Notes: a model not told the origin generated them from the letters alone. A DNA stretch of 64,000 bases from Eonycteris spelaea (GCA_003508835.1 PUFA01000006.1:3658001-3722000), one strand, 5' to 3'; numbered from the stretch's first letter, positions 1 through 11,270 are shown. A program made the numbers and translations.

Positions 1-290
1 TTAGAACGTCAAAAATTTATTGTCTCTCAATTCTGGAGACAGAGTCTGAAATCGCATTATTGACAGGGCCATGGTCTCTCTGAAGGCACCAGGCCTGTCT
101 CTTAGTTTCTGGTAATTCCTTGGCTCATGGCAGCACAACTTCGTTCTTCCTGTGTGCATGTCTGTGTTCAAAATTTCCCTTTTTTGAGGATATGAGTCAC
201 GTTAGATTAGGGACTCACTCTACTCCAGTATAATCTCATCTTAATTTACCTATTACATCTTCAGTGACTCTCTGTCCATAACAATAGTTT
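1..290 (-). mobile_element. MaLR-type LTR fragment (MLT1/MST group), cut by the window edge
   Basis: Read on the minus strand this follows the ERVL-MaLR LTR pattern. On the plus strand it shows the reverse-complement hallmarks in order: a 'tttattgtctctcaattctgg' style segment, 'ctgtgtgcatgtctgtgttc', 'aaaatttcccttttttgagg', then 'gattagggactcactc'. The first bases of the LTR complement (the TGTATTAGTTT end) lie before position 1. It is a solo or partial non-coding LTR. Family assignment is from memory; the exact subfamily is uncertain. Confidence 0.7.
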
Positions 291-609
291 TGACTTATGA
301 GAAATAGCTTTAGATATAGTCTGATTGGGGTTTCTAAGAATATACTTGTAAATAAATATTATACCATAAATTTTTATAACATGCTTACTTATGAGATGGC
401 AAGAGATAGGATTTACATCTTATATAAAATTGGAAGCAAAGAAAGGATGATAACATTTGCTGGTGTGATTCTTGGAGGCAGAATTAGAATAGACTTGGAA
501 GTTAAGTGAACCTTCAGTTGCCTGTTTTAGGTAGCATTCTGGACCAAGTGAGCCCAGCAAGTCAGGCCAGACTTGGGAGCTCCAAGTTGGGTTTTTGGCA
601 TCGAATACC

Positions 610-770
610 TCTGCTTGAGCTAATTGTCATCATCTCTGAGCCTTGGATTACTCCATCTCGAGAGGCAGAATAATACTGCCTTAGAGAAGAGGGATAGGAA
701 TGAGTGAATTATGCTGTAAACGTGTTTAGGAGATCCTCAGATGAAAGGTACCACAAGATCAGGGTAAACT
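610..770 (+). repeat. MIR SINE fragment
   Basis: A degraded MIR core in sense orientation. 'cctctgcttgagctaattgtcatcatctctgagccttgg' (given only as a description of positions 609-647) aligns with the MIR region that normally reads as the tRNA-unrelated core, followed by an 'aataatactgcctt' equivalent of the AATAATAGTACCT segment at about 670-684. The copy is very diverged, so the boundaries are approximate. Confidence 0.4.
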
Positions 771-779
771 TTCAATTAC

Positions 780-1610
780 TTGGAATAAACACAGAAAATG
801 ATCTTCCCTTTTCTTTTTCATTTATCTCCATGGGTCATAACTGTAATCGCAGGAGTAGAGGTGGGCATCGTTGATATGGAAGTGAGCGTGGTTGACCTAG
901 AAGGCAGATCAAAGAGAAAATCAGTCCGCTGGGTGAATTCACTGGTCTTGAAATAAATTTCTGAGTGTGGTACATGCTGTTCAGATTCCGCACAAGGACT
1001 GTTTGTGCCCCTGTGAGCACCGACTGGGTGTGCTTCCACTCGAACTGTTCTGCACCCTTTGCCACTTCATAAGCCCACAGTAGGGCTCTTGATCTCTGAA
1101 CACGACCTTGCCAGTTCATCTTCCAGTGGATCCGTTCCTCGAAGCATGCCTCTGACCGGATGCTTGCCATTACAGAATCTCTTTATGTGCCCCCTGGCAA
1201 GATGAGCAGCAGCACCAAGCTCCTGGTCCATGCTTTTGCTATTTAGAAAGCCTTTCCCTTTAATCTTGACGCACCGATCTAATGAAGTGCTCTCTGAGAG
1301 CAGCACTGGTGTTATGCTTTCTCTTCTAGCAATAACGAGCAGCAGAATTCACCTGTACTGTGCTTGGATAGATGCATTGTAACTGAGACCAACTGAAGGA
1401 ACTATAAAAATTTCATACATCAATTTTCTTACTTCCAAAGAAATAAACTAATTTGAACCAGACATATCAAGTGTATGGTGAGAGTCACCAGAATAATTTG
1501 AGAACCAAATGACCAGATTGATTGATTCAACCAACATCTACTGAAGGCCCAATATGCTACTGTAGAGGCTGACCTAGAAATATTATAGTGAACATTTTGT
1601 GTTGGAGAGT
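780..1610. other. No supported gene; unassigned unique-looking DNA
   Basis: There are three overlapping minus-strand open frames of 73 to 111 codons at 818-1306. They lie in different frames and none gives a recognisable protein. No start context, splice signals or repeat family could be assigned. The stretch contains several CpGs (around 1030-1170) but is too weak to call an island. It might be a decayed retrocopy of an unknown mRNA, but nothing visible proves it. Confidence 0.3.
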
Positions 1611-1639
1611 GATTTTGACAAAATTTATTTCTGTTTTTC

Positions 1640-2080
1640 CACTTGTCATAGGTCAGGTTCGCTGGGAAACAGACTCTGCAATGGAGATTTGCAGGCAGGA
1701 GATTTATTGAGGAATGTAGGAATGTTCCCCGATCTGTGAGTGGGGGAATGAGGGAAGAAGGATGGGTAGGGGTGAGAGTTGAGCTGTGATGCTGTCATAA
1801 TGAAGACCTCAGCTGATCCCATGGAAGGCTCAGGGGCTAGAATGGGTCCTCAGAATTGTATCAAGTTGAGGCTGGGGGACAGGCCTTTATAATCCTGCAT
1901 CCAGCAGTTATTGGACACATGGATCGTCCTCAGGCAGGTGGTGTGGCCTTGGGCAAGGCCGATCTTTTTAGTTCAACACAATGCCCAGAAATAGACTCAG
2001 CGAGAGCCATCAGCGATGGGAGGAATGTGGATCTCTATCCTGACGGGCAGGCTGATGGAGATGACGGCAGTGCACCAGAG
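1640..2080. repeat. Probable ancient interspersed repeat, family not assigned
   Basis: The stretch opens with a segment resembling the 'GGGTTCCCTGGGAAACAGA...GAGGTTTATTGGGG' theme shared by several old mammalian repeats. Here it reads 'gctgggaaacagactctgca' at about 1660, then 'gagatttattgaggaatg' at about 1699. The rest is not confidently alignable by eye. No open frame of interest is present, and the 90-codon frame at 1856-2128 has no recognisable content. Confidence 0.3.
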
Positions 2081-2089
2081 CATCCACTG

Positions 2090-2420
2090 TGCCTCAGTAA
2101 ATCTGTGCTGGGCCAGCCACTGGACTAGATACTGAGGCTACGGTGAATAACGCAGCGTTTGTTTGCTGACCATAGAAGGCCAATAAGTAAATATGCAATT
2201 ACAACACAGAACTCACCGTCCTGTGGGATTACATGGTGGGAGAGCCAGGAAGCTTTCTGGAGAAAGTCACAGCTAAGCTGAGATCTGAAGAATAAGGAGA
2301 TGGTCACGTTCAGAGGGACATGAACAGAACATCCTAAGCAGAGAGTGTCTCACAGGTCAGAGAGGGAGAGCATCACTTATTTGAAGAATGAATAAGGTTC
2401 AGAATGGCCAGTGGATGCAG
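2090..2420 (-). repeat. L2 LINE, 3' end, antisense
   Basis: On the plus strand it carries the reverse complement of the L2 3' end in order. First comes a 'tactgaggctacggtgaata' equivalent of the 'GGGATACAGCAGTGAA' tail. Next is a spacer with 'aataagtaaatatgcaatta'. Last are the 'agctgagatctgaagaataa' and 'aggtcagagagggagagcat' segments that correspond to the last part of the L2 3' region. It is heavily diverged and non-coding. Confidence 0.6.
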
Positions 2421-2879
2421 TATATGTGGGAGTACGGTAGGGGGATGAACTTATGCCTGGAGGGGTGAGCTGGGGTCAGGTGTCGCAACATCCTGAAACC
2501 ACCGAGTCAGCCAGCTGTCAGACAGCAAATGTTAGACTAAGAAAGGAAGGGATAAGAAAGGAAAGGAAGGGAAGAGAAACCGGGGCACATGGGATGGGCA
2601 CGTAAGAGCAGACAGCAGTAACTGAGGAGTCAGGGAATAGGAGGAAAACCAGGTGACTTCTGCTCAGTTCCACTTCCACTTCCTGTGATGTTTGTTTGCG
2701 TGAGCTCTTTGGACTCTCGCACAACAAATAGACATCACCCTTCTTTTCTCTTAACATTTTATTGTTTTTTCTTTCCAGTCTCTTGACCCCCTGCTGCAGC
2801 CAGGTTTAGTTTCCTTCTTTCTCAAGGAAGTCCTCTGCCCTGCTGTTCTAGGCCACCTCTTGCTTCCTGGCCCACTTCC

Positions 2880-3570
2880 TTGAAGATACTCAGTTTCAGG
2901 CTTTCTCCACAACTCACATACCCGTGTTTCTGCACTCATAATCTATTTTCAACTTCCTTCCACCAAAATTCCTTCAATGGCACAGGTGACCTTTTCAAGG
3001 ACTTTCTCTGCCATTGTCATCTAGGCTTTGCTACAGCCTTCTGTAGCCCCCTTTTTTCTTGGAATGTTCTTTTTCAGGCTTTCCTGAAACTGCGCCTCTT
3101 GATTCACTCTCTGATTTCCCCACTGTGCCTCTCGCCTCCCACAGTCTCCTCTGCTTCCTACTCTATGTTTCTAGAAGTAGGGGTTTCCTCTGATTATGTC
3201 CTTTACCTTCTCTTCCTTCTCCTTTTTGCTAGCAATTTGATTCACTTTCATGGATTCAATGGACATTTCCATGCTCATATTTCCCACCGCCCCACATCAG
3301 ACTGGCATTTTTCTAAGGGTGCTGATGGTCTCTCTGTGCCCCAAACCCTGAATTCTGTTATCCTTATCTTCTAGCCATGCTGTTACTTCTTTTTGCCTTT
3401 TGATTTTTGTGAACCACATTCTTCCTGTTCATCCTCGTTGCAAAACTTGATGCTTTGACAAATCCGTTTTTCCTCTCCCTCTGTACTCCCATCCTGCTCC
3501 ACAGCCTGTCAGGTTCCAAGTATTATCAGACTCTTCCCTTGCAATCTGGCCTTTTAGAAATGTCCCCATC
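2880..3570 (+). repeat. L2 LINE ORF2 remnant, sense
   Basis: A decayed piece of the L2 reverse-transcriptase ORF. The conceptual translation of the open frame at 2880-3374 still shows the spacing of the L2 palm region. A hydrophobic 'VLYLLFLLLF' block stands in for the GPLLFSLY-type motif, followed by 'HGFNGHFHAHI' where L2 has HGF followed by the YADD box. The catalytic aspartates are lost, so it cannot be active. Downstream, 'ctgtcaggttccaagtatta' near 3508 matches the next conserved L2 segment. The 164-codon frame is therefore a fossil, not a host gene. Confidence 0.55.
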
Positions 3571-3867
3571 TTTTTCAATGCTGGACGGTGAGACAAGTCA
3601 TTTAATTTCTAATCCATAATTCATTATTTATGTGATGGGAATAATAGTTGGCTTGTTTATCTCACAGAGTTCTTGTATTTCTAGTATATGATGTACATTA
3701 AAAATAAGTTGTCCTGCTTATGAACTTGAATCTAGCAGGCAAATAAGTTTGAGAACCGTAGCTATAATATAACCTTGTCTCATTGATTATCCCTTTAAAT
3801 CTCAAAGATTTTTTGCTTCTTTTTCATCCTTATGAAGCTGGCCTTTTAAGACTAGGCCACACTAATG

Positions 3868-4095
3868 AATTGGTTATCAACTGAGGGTGGTTTTGCCCCC
3901 CAGGGAACATTTGGCAATGTTTGGCAACATTTTTGGCTGTGACGACTGAGGTGGTGGTGGATAGGGTGCTACTGGCATCTGGTTGGTAAATGCCAGAGAT
4001 GCTGCTAAAAACATCCTGCCGTGTACAAGATGGGCCCCTACAACAAAAAGTTATCTGGCTCAAAACATCATCTGTGCTGTTGCTGAGAAATCCTG
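3868..4095 (+). repeat. MER20 hAT-Charlie element, nearly full length
   Basis: The match to the MER20 consensus is clear throughout. It runs from a 'tggttatcaactgagggtgg' left end, through 'ttttgccccccagggaacat' and 'ttggcaatgtttggcaacat', 'gggtgctactggcatctg', 'gatgctgctaaaaacatcc', to the right end 'gttgctgagaaatcctg'. It is a non-autonomous DNA transposon of about 228 bp with no coding capacity. MER20 copies have been reported as regulatory elements in other mammals, but nothing here shows that. Confidence 0.85.
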
Positions 4096-4099
4096 TAAC

Positions 4100-5290
4100 A
4101 GTGGGTTTTGTGTATCTCAGTATCTAGGGTGGTAGTAATAAAATGCTTGGTTTGAGTTAGGCTAGACTCTATTTCATCCCTCTTTTAGAAAGGTTTCATG
4201 GTTGCCTCTCTAAGAGGCTTCAATAGTCTCAAAACCTTTGCCACTCTGGTTAGTATGATGAAGTGAGTTTTGAATATAGGCTCATGTCAGTATCCCCAAA
4301 GCCATTCACAGATGAGTAAGAGTTCCAGTATCCTATCTGGTCCAACTTTATGGACCAGAGAAAGATGCGTAATAACTTACATGTACTCAATGTCCAATGA
4401 AGCCCCAGGGGGTACCTAAGTAAGTACAGTTGTCACAAATGACAAGTGTTTTTGTTAGATTAACATTAAAATAAAAATATGAATTGTCAAGTAGTTGGCA
4501 TGAAATTTCCTTTTCCTAATCAACTTATATTCCATTTAAAACAGACGCTAGGTAATATATTCTTTGTTTACTATGAATTGCTTTCTCACATTTACTTGGA
4601 TCATTGGACCCAGGAAAACTAAGCCCTTTTGGCTTTGGCTGACTCTGGATAAGCCCTGGGTTTGAGGTTTGGTTTGATTTGGATAACTGGGCCCTGGCTC
4701 TTCCTCTCTTTCGCATGGCTCCTCACTTTGGTCCTGAGCATCTATGGGTAAATAGTTATTGTCCTTTCTCTTTTGGATTGAAACTTATTTTCGATATTCC
4801 TGGCTTAAATGAATCTCTTGATAATTTTTTACTTATAACACATTATACTGCTTGGATAGATTACTACCTGTTCCCTTTTTGATGGATACCTGATCTCCAA
4901 TTTCAAGGGACTTGTAAATTAATTCTTGACTTCTGCTGCCTCTCATTCTAGCTGATGGTTGCTGGGAACATCTTCTATATATCCATTGTCTTCTTTTTCA
5001 GGCACTCAAGGCTCTTGTCAACATTTTACTCTATGGCGGATGATTAATGAAAGCCTGTGAAGTCATTTAGAGCCTCAGAAAAGGGACCTGCATCACTACT
5101 TGGACTTAATTAGAAAGACAGGAGAGAAATAGTAAACTTTCAGGATAAACATGTCATCGGGAAATACTGCTATTTTTATTATTTTTGTTGATAATAATCA
5201 TAAAGCCCCTTAATTACAAATTATTAAATACCCTGTCCTTGGGAACAAGGAATGCTTCCATATTTCCTCTTGAATCAATTACTGCCATAA
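4100..5290. other. No gene or recognised repeat
   Basis: A+T-rich DNA without a convincing open frame, CpG cluster or repeat I can name. The frames at 4525-4716 and 4679-4882 overlap on opposite strands and have no recognisable products. Confidence 0.4.
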
Positions 5291-5299
5291 TGCTACATA

Positions 5300-5335
5300 A
5301 CAACAACAACAACAACAACAACAAAACAACAAAAA
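5300..5335. repeat. (CAA)n microsatellite
   Basis: About nine CAA units followed by an A-rich imperfect continuation. It encodes a run of asparagines in one spurious frame (5185-5367). It sits immediately before an LTR-like segment and may derive from an A-rich retroposon tail. Confidence 0.9.
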
Positions 5336-5585
5336 TCCCACAAAATCTCAGTGGCATGCAGCTATGAGCGTTTATTTTTCATTCATGCATGCATGCAAGT
5401 CAGTTTGGCTAAGGTTTGGCTGATCTGGACTGGGCTGGCCCTAGGTTTCACACGTCTCTCACCTCCCTTGCATCAGTGGCGTACTTGTACCTAAGACGTG
5501 TTTTTCTTACGATGATGGAAGACATACGAGAGGCAGGCTCCACTGGCCAAAACAAGTGATGTGACTAAGCTTAACGTCAGTGGGT
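5336..5585 (-). repeat. LTR-like ancient repeat fragment
   Basis: It begins with 'ctcagtggcatgcagc', followed by 'gtttatttttcattcatgca', a 'ctgatctggactgggctggc' block, and a 'cactggccaaaacaagtgat' segment. This order (CTCAGTGGCTTAAAAC, TTTATT, CTGGGCTGGGCT, TTGGCCAAAGCAAGTCAC) is typical of an old mammalian LTR family read in reverse. The next feature has the same layout. The subfamily cannot be fixed by eye. Confidence 0.35.
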
Positions 5586-5587
5586 GT

Positions 5588-6135
5588 CCTGGTTATATTG
5601 CTATGGAAAAAATTCCTCCGAAACTTAGTGGCTTAAAACAATAACAATCATTTTATTGTCTCTGATGGTTTCTATGGGTCGGGAATTGGGGGGGGGGCTC
5701 CACTGGATGTCCTGGCTCGGAGTCCCTCATTCAGCTGTAGTCAGATGATGACTGCTGGCACAGGACGGGGCTGACCATGTTCTCAGGCTTCTCCACATGG
5801 TCTCTCCAGGTAGGCTAGTGGGGCTTTCCCTCAGCGTGGTGGCTGTAGGATTGTCAGACGACTTACAAGGCGGCTCAGAACTCTAGCACAATTGTTCTAG
5901 AGAACTAAGTGGAAGCTACATTGTCTTTTACGATCAGCCTTAGAAGTCACAGAGAATCACTTCTGCCACTCTCTCTTGGTTGAAACAGTTACCGAAGCCT
6001 GCCCACTTTCAGGAAGAGGAGACACAGATCCCAGCCCCCATGGGAGCAATATTAAGGTCACACTGTAAGAAGTGCATGATGGATGGGCGATGGCGTTGCA
6101 GCCAGTTTGGGAAAATACGATCTGCCCTAGTGGGC
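5588..6135 (-). repeat. MaLR/ERVL-type LTR, antisense
   Basis: It begins 'tgtcctggttatattgctat', then 'cttagtggcttaaaacaata', then a 'tcattttattgtctctgatg' segment. Further on are the 'ccacatggtctctccaggta' and 'tgcccactttcaggaagagg' blocks, and a 'gggagcaatattaaggtcac' end region. This reads as the reverse complement of an old LTR whose sense 3' end carries the polyadenylation motif (AATAAA opposite 'ttttatt' at about 5652). It has no coding function. Confidence 0.45.
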
Positions 6136-6409
6136 AGGGAGGCAGTTTCCCACAGCGGACAGAGAGGAGAGTAGAATTTGCTGAACAGAAACTTTATATG
6201 CCTTTAGCGCTTAATATGGGGCTGTAAATACAGTGGATTCACAAAAATATATTCTGGATAACTGTATTAGGCTGGGTACCTAGAAATATGACCCAGATGG
6301 GGAACGCGTGCAAAATATTTATTGAAAAACCCCTAACGGAGTGAGAGAAACAGTATAGGGCAGGGAGGAGCTAGGCAAAGATTTGGTTTTGGGAGAAGTC
6401 TGGCCTTTG

Positions 6410-6768
6410 CCTATATTATGGTCAGAATCCCTGTGTCTCCTCAAAATTCGTATGTTGAAATCTTAACTTCAAATATGATGGTATGAGGAGGCGGAGCCTT
6501 TGGGAGGTAATTTAATCTTCAGAGTGGAAACCTCATGAATGGGAATGTCCATATAAAAGAGACCCCAGAGAGCTCGCTAGCCCTTTTTCTACCATGTGAA
6601 GGTACAAAAGAAGACGGCAGTCTGTAACTCATAAGACAGCCCTCATGAGGACTCAGCTACGCTGGCACCCTGTTCTATGACTTCTAGAACTATGGAAATG
6701 AGTTTCTGTTGTTGATAAGCTACCTAGTCTATGGCACCTTGTTAGAGCAGCCCAAACTGGCAAAGAAA
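6410..6768 (+). mobile_element. MST-type MaLR solo LTR, sense
   Basis: The alignment to the MST/THE1-related MaLR LTR is strong. In order it shows 'caaaattcgtatgttgaaat', 'gatggtatgaggaggcggag', 'cctttgggaggtaattt', 'cctcatgaatgggaatgtcc', 'ataaaagagaccccagagag', 'tttctaccatgtgaagg', 'gagtttctgttgttgataag' and 'ctagtctatggcaccttgtt'. No internal ORF is attached, so this is a solo LTR. Confidence 0.8.
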
Positions 6769-6784
6769 GCCTAATTCCGTGAGG

Positions 6785-7360
6785 CTCTCTAGAGTGTGAA
6801 TTGCACCACAGAAGTTTACTGCTTTGAGGCAAGGGGCTTTAACTTTTATTCCCTTGCTTCAGTCATTCACAGGTGTCCCTTGGGGGAGGACGGAGAGGCG
6901 TCTCTAGAAAAGTCAGGTCCCATAAGGTAAGCAGAATCCTCCAGGGAGAGATACAGGTGTGAACCATAAGTAGCAGCAGGGGGATGGGTATACCTGCCTG
7001 GTAAATGGGGATCTGAGTGGGACACCAATAGCATCGGCTGTGGGTCGCCCCTTGTCCCACTCAGATCCATTTGCTTCTCACTTTAACTTATTGGTCAGAA
7101 TTTTTGGGTTAGTGGAACAATCCACAGACCTCAGTGTTGCAATTGGTTCTGAGGCCATAATTGATACCCATCTCCCTCCCTGTCTCCTACCCTTTCTAGA
7201 ATCCTCTCGCTTGGGTAGCAAGGTGGCTTGTCTGGGCGAGAGACGCAGACTTTCTTCCCTGATTGGTCTGAGCCCCTGGTTACCATCCCTTATCAGGCTA
7301 TGATTGATGTACCTGTCAAGCTGTAGTTATAACCGAATATTAAAGGGCCAAGACAATACC
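6785..7360 (-). mobile_element. Probable 3' LTR and adjoining region of an ERV-L relic
   Basis: On the minus strand this follows the ERV-L pol/dUTPase remnant at 7360-8100 and holds a polyadenylation signal (AATAAA, plus-strand 'tttattccc' near 6847) about 60 bases before its likely end. That order fits a 3' LTR. I could not name the LTR family. A perfect 15-bp inverted repeat lies within it (7009-7068). Non-coding and decayed; boundaries are inferred. Confidence 0.35.
7009..7068. repeat. Perfect 15-bp inverted repeat with 30-base loop
   Basis: The left arm 'ggatctgagtgggac' (7009-7023) is exactly complementary to the right arm 'gtcccactcagatcc' (7054-7068). The 30-base spacer is 7024-7053. 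It lies in what I take to be an endogenous retroviral LTR region. It could be an LTR palindrome, or the junction of two partial LTR ends facing each other. Confidence 0.9.
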
Positions 7361-8100
7361 TTGGTAGATGACCTATCATATCGATCACATATCATTCACA
7401 TTCCTTTCTGCCCATTATGTAGCAGCATCTCTACTTCCTCATGATGATCATGGTCAAACCCTCTTGCTGGTAAGACAACTCCATTTCTTTGTTCTTGATT
7501 TAAAGTATTTGCTACCTCCCAAAGGGCAGTGTCTCACCTGTATAGGGTATTACATCTAACCTTGCACCTCAGCTGTGCTTTCAAGAGATTGTTCCAATGT
7601 TCTGTCAATCCAGTAGCTTCTGAACAGTGTGCCAAGCAGTAGTAGGACCAGTGGATCACATGATCCTGTGCCCATGTGCACCTTCTTTCCTACACAGTTG
7701 AAATGAACTTATGCAGGCTCAGGTTTGGAGCAGTAGCAGTCAATTGGACACTGTGAGTCCATGGGTGGTGGTGGTAGCTGAGGCCTGCAGGCAGAAAAAA
7801 ATAAATCCATACCTGGACTATTTTTCTATTGAATCTAATCAGGATGAAATATTTCTCTTTCCAAGGTAGAAGAGAATCAACTCATTGCCAACTAGCCAGT
7901 TGCTCTCCTCTAAAGATGGCACCATATCAGGGACTCAGAATTGGCCTTTGTGGCTGGCAGGTTGAACATTCAGCAGGAGCAGTAGCTAGAGAAGCCTTGG
8001 AGAGTGGGAACCCATGGTGTTGGGCCCATGTGTAGCCTTTATCCCTCTATGGGTGCTTCATTCATGAACCTACAAGAGCATGTTCTTGTGTGGGCCCCAC
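7360..8100 (-). pseudogene. ERV-L pol remnant (integrase end and dUTPase region), antisense
   Basis: Read on the minus strand, short blocks follow the known ERV-L order from integrase into the dUTPase region. A block near 7580-7610 corresponds to the integrase C-terminal part. A 'gtagcaaatactttaaatc' block (about 7500-7520) follows it. A block near 7420-7465 resembles the dUTPase segment. Frames are broken by stops and indels, and large parts are missing, so no product can be made. This is an old endogenous retroviral copy; only its identity and decay are noted. Confidence 0.5.
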
Positions 8101-8114
8101 TGAAAACCACAGCC

Positions 8115-8245
8115 TTCTCTGCCACCTATTTTACAGAGAAGAAATGTCCTGTTCGGAGGGGTTAAGTAATTTTTCAAGGTCTCAGAGCTGATAATTGGTA
8201 GTTCAGAAGTTTATATGTGTCATTTCCACTGCACCGTATTGCCTC
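8115..8245 (-). repeat. MIR SINE fragment, antisense
   Basis: It contains 'tattttacagagaagaaatg', 'ggggttaagtaatttttcaa', 'ggtctcagagctgataattg' and a run ending 'ccactgcaccgtattgcct'. That is the reverse complement of the MIR core (TGTGACCTTGGGCAAGTTA and TCTGTAAAATGGGG segments). Confidence 0.6.
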
Positions 8246-8744
8246 TTCTGTGCTTCAGACCTATTTCCAGGATGTCTATGAATAGAAGACAAAGTCACCT
8301 GCGTTTGATTGCCTGTGAGTGAATTGACTCGCCCTTGAAATGCCAGATGTAGATCAGTTTTAGTTTTTCAAAATAGGCTCTGACTCAGGTACCTATACTG
8401 TTCAAGGACAGGGGCTGGTGCCATATCCTGCCCTGATTCAGAGAGGGATTCAGCCTGAGAGCTGGCTAAATCTGGGAGGATTTCGCATCACATTATAACC
8501 TTTCAGGTGTTCATCTTACCCCTTCGCTAAGAATAGATCTGGACCGTGAACAAACCTTTCTGACACCCTCCTCCTCCAGTGTTCTGAGTTTTCTTTTGGA
8601 GTCCAGTCTAGACAATAGGGATCACTGTAGTTTGAACTTTTCTTTTTCTCTCTTCGGCCCAGTTTGTCCTTGGATAATGGAGTTCTCCCAGGTGCTTTTG
8701 GATTGACGGGAACATTAAGGACATGGTTGGCTCAGAAAAGTTAA

Positions 8745-8835
8745 TTCACTTGCTTGAGCTATTTATGTGGGAGCCAGGGCTTGACCCCAAGTGGCTTGGC
8801 TCCAGAGTATGCACTCTATTCTGCTGTAATAGACT
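8745..8835 (-). repeat. MIR SINE fragment, antisense
   Basis: A short match: 'ttaattcacttgcttgagct', then 'gagccagggcttgaccccaa', then 'ggctccagagtatgcactct'. This is the reverse complement of the MIR 5' tRNA-related half (GACTCTGGAGCC ... TTCGAATCC). Confidence 0.5.
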
Positions 8836-8839
8836 AAGG

Positions 8840-11110
8840 CTGTGCAAAATGTTTATATTTATTGACAACTATTGATGAGAAACTGATACCTATTTGTTTA
8901 GTAGTGTCACAGGGAATTAATGACTGTTTGGGAATTGGATCAGGATTAACACAGTAGCAACTTGGGATTTTATTTCAGTTTATTTGCTAAAATGAACTTT
9001 TAGTTTTTGCATAAAGGTTATTCTGGCAAAACTTTACGTTTTCTTGAAACACAGGACAGTTCTTTTAACTTTTGTTTATAGTGGCTTATAGATTACTGGG
9101 AGTTAGAGTTTTAGAAAGTATGGTAAAAATGTAAATAACTCCCTTTATTTTATTGAGTAAATATAAAAAAATAAATCATTGCATTCTCTCATGCTAAATA
9201 ATTAATTTCCCTTATAAATGTGTGTATGTGTGTAAATATTTTTCTTTCACAAATGAACTTACAGTGCGGACTAAAATAAAATTTTAGGCGACTTCCCAGC
9301 TGCATGTAAGGCTTTTTAGACTGCCTGACTCATCACTCCTGTCAGCCCTGAATGCAGAGAAAGGAGTCTGGAGAATTTATGTCAATGAATAAGACCCCAA
9401 AGCAGGAGCACCTTCCAATTTCCTCTTCTTTGCGGTTCATATTGTAGCTTTAATAATTTAATAATTTGTTCCCAGTGTTGTTCAAAAATCGTATCAGCTT
9501 ATATTCAAACAGAAATTAAAACTGCATTTCGAACTCCATATGTAACTTTTGGGCCCACAGCTCTTTTTCTTCTCGTTAGTGGAAACACTCTTGAGTTGTA
9601 CATGTTCCCTCCACGTTCCAGAGCAATTGCTTCCGTGTTCCGGGATGGAAGAGCCTCGGCCCTCTTTGGATGCCACGCACACTTGTCTGGGAATAAGATG
9701 ACGAGTCATCGTTTTTAGACCATTTGATGTTCGTCATGCATTTGTGCTTCTGGTCCTTTAGCATGGCGGACCTGGAGTGGCTGTGGTTACGGAAACTCCT
9801 GGAATCGATTCCTAGGCAGAATGTGCTTTCTATGGCTCTCGCTTTACAGAGATCCTGACATAGGTAGCCTTAGATTTCTTGTTTAGGATCAGCCTACATT
9901 TCTTCTACGAACTCACAACCCCTTGGACTGTTTCGTTTCTAATCTTGACCACATGCGGATAAGTGATTGGCTGCAGGTTGGTGCTTGGACCTTTGTAAAC
10001 TACAATAACTGGCTTCTGTTCCCTAGAGGCTGTGCACACTGTTCTTCCTTAGTCTCTCTCCCCAGCCAGGCCTCCACTGATGCAAAATATTTCTGAGTTT
10101 AGGCTAAAGACCAAAAATCCAGCATGATGCTGCCTTTGCTTTTCACTTTCTTCTGTTATATAATTTCCTGCAGGAAACTTATGCACACCAGGGAGATAAT
10201 TGACATTAGAACCTTGTGGTGTTAGCACCAAAGGACTAATGACTCCCTTGGTGAATTTGGCCTTTGCTGTTCTTCAGCTTCTGCTGAGAGTGACTCCTGG
10301 CTACTAGTCTAGATCATTCGGAGAGCGAAAGGAAAAGTCCCAGGCAGCCTCTCTGTCTCTTTTGACTATGGAAGGGTTCCAGAATTTTCCTTCAATTTCC
10401 AGATCATCGCTAGAAATAATTTCAGTCCCAAAGGCTCTTCTCTAACCAGCTGAACTCCTGAGTCATTCCTGTGGGCTCCCCATCTCCCACAATGATTGTA
10501 CTCCTCTGTCCATTCCCAACTTTAATTATGCGTTTACTCAATGGGCTTCCCTTCTGGTTAAGCTTTCTTGGTAACGCATTAAACCTCTGAGTCACACATT
10601 CATTATTAAAGAGAGGGGAAAAAAAATGAAAGAACAAAAAGGAGCTGTGCCTGGGGAGAAACTTGGGGTTGGATCACTGTGTTTAAGGATAGCGGACTCT
10701 CTGGAGGCTACAGTCAGTTCCTCTCCCTAGCGAGGAAGTGCCCTGCTTTGCAGGTCGCCATACTGAGTGCAGTGAGGTCACAAATCCTGGTGGGTTTTAA
10801 CATGAGTTTTTGCTGTTGTAGGAGACCAGCTTTCAATTCTGGTGAAATGCTTCCCTTCTACTTAACTATGCCCTCTGAACTTAGGGGGTCTCAAAACAAT
10901 AATGCAGCTACTAATTAAAAAGGAATTTCAATCTATATCTCTGAAAGAACATTAAAGGGAACCAATTCATAACCCACAGAGGTATTTCTTAATATTCTCT
11001 TTCCTTTTCTCCATGATTTCCCCCAAACCACTTCCCTTCCCACCACACAGCCCACCAGCTATTTCTTTCCTTCCTCTCTCCCTCCCCCTCTCCTCAAGAT
11101 AAGTTTTTTT
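8840..11110. other. No gene; mostly unassigned A+T-rich DNA
   Basis: No open frame with recognisable content, no CpG cluster, and no repeat I can name. 9140-9240 is very A+T-rich. The segment 10400-10640 has fairly balanced composition with few repeats and could be checked for cross-species conservation. 11040-11095 is pyrimidine-rich. Confidence 0.4.
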
Positions 11111-11114
11111 ACTT

Positions 11115-11270
11115 CGTTGGGCCTCTTACACCCCTCTCTAAAATCGGGATTATGGTGGTACCCAGTCTATATGTTGTTGTGAAGATTAACTAGATAAAAT
11201 ATGTAAATCTCACCTATACAGTGCCTGGAACATTATAAATGCTCCTATATGTTAGCTATTATTATGATTT
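11115..11270 (+). repeat. MIR SINE, 3' half, sense
   Basis: The blocks 'gggcctcttacacccctctc', 'aaaatcgggattatggtggt', 'tgttgttgtgaagattaact' and 'acagtgcctggaacattata' match the MIR 3' half (CTCATCTGTAAAATGGGG, GTTGTTGTGAGGATTAAAT, CAGTGCCTGGCACATAGTA). Confidence 0.65.

Noticed and set aside
818..1306. Possible retrocopy of an mRNA on the minus strand
   Set aside because: Three short overlapping frames in different phases, no recognisable protein, no A tail or target duplication seen.
2880..3374. 164-codon frame as a host gene
   Set aside because: Its translation follows the L2 reverse-transcriptase layout without catalytic residues.
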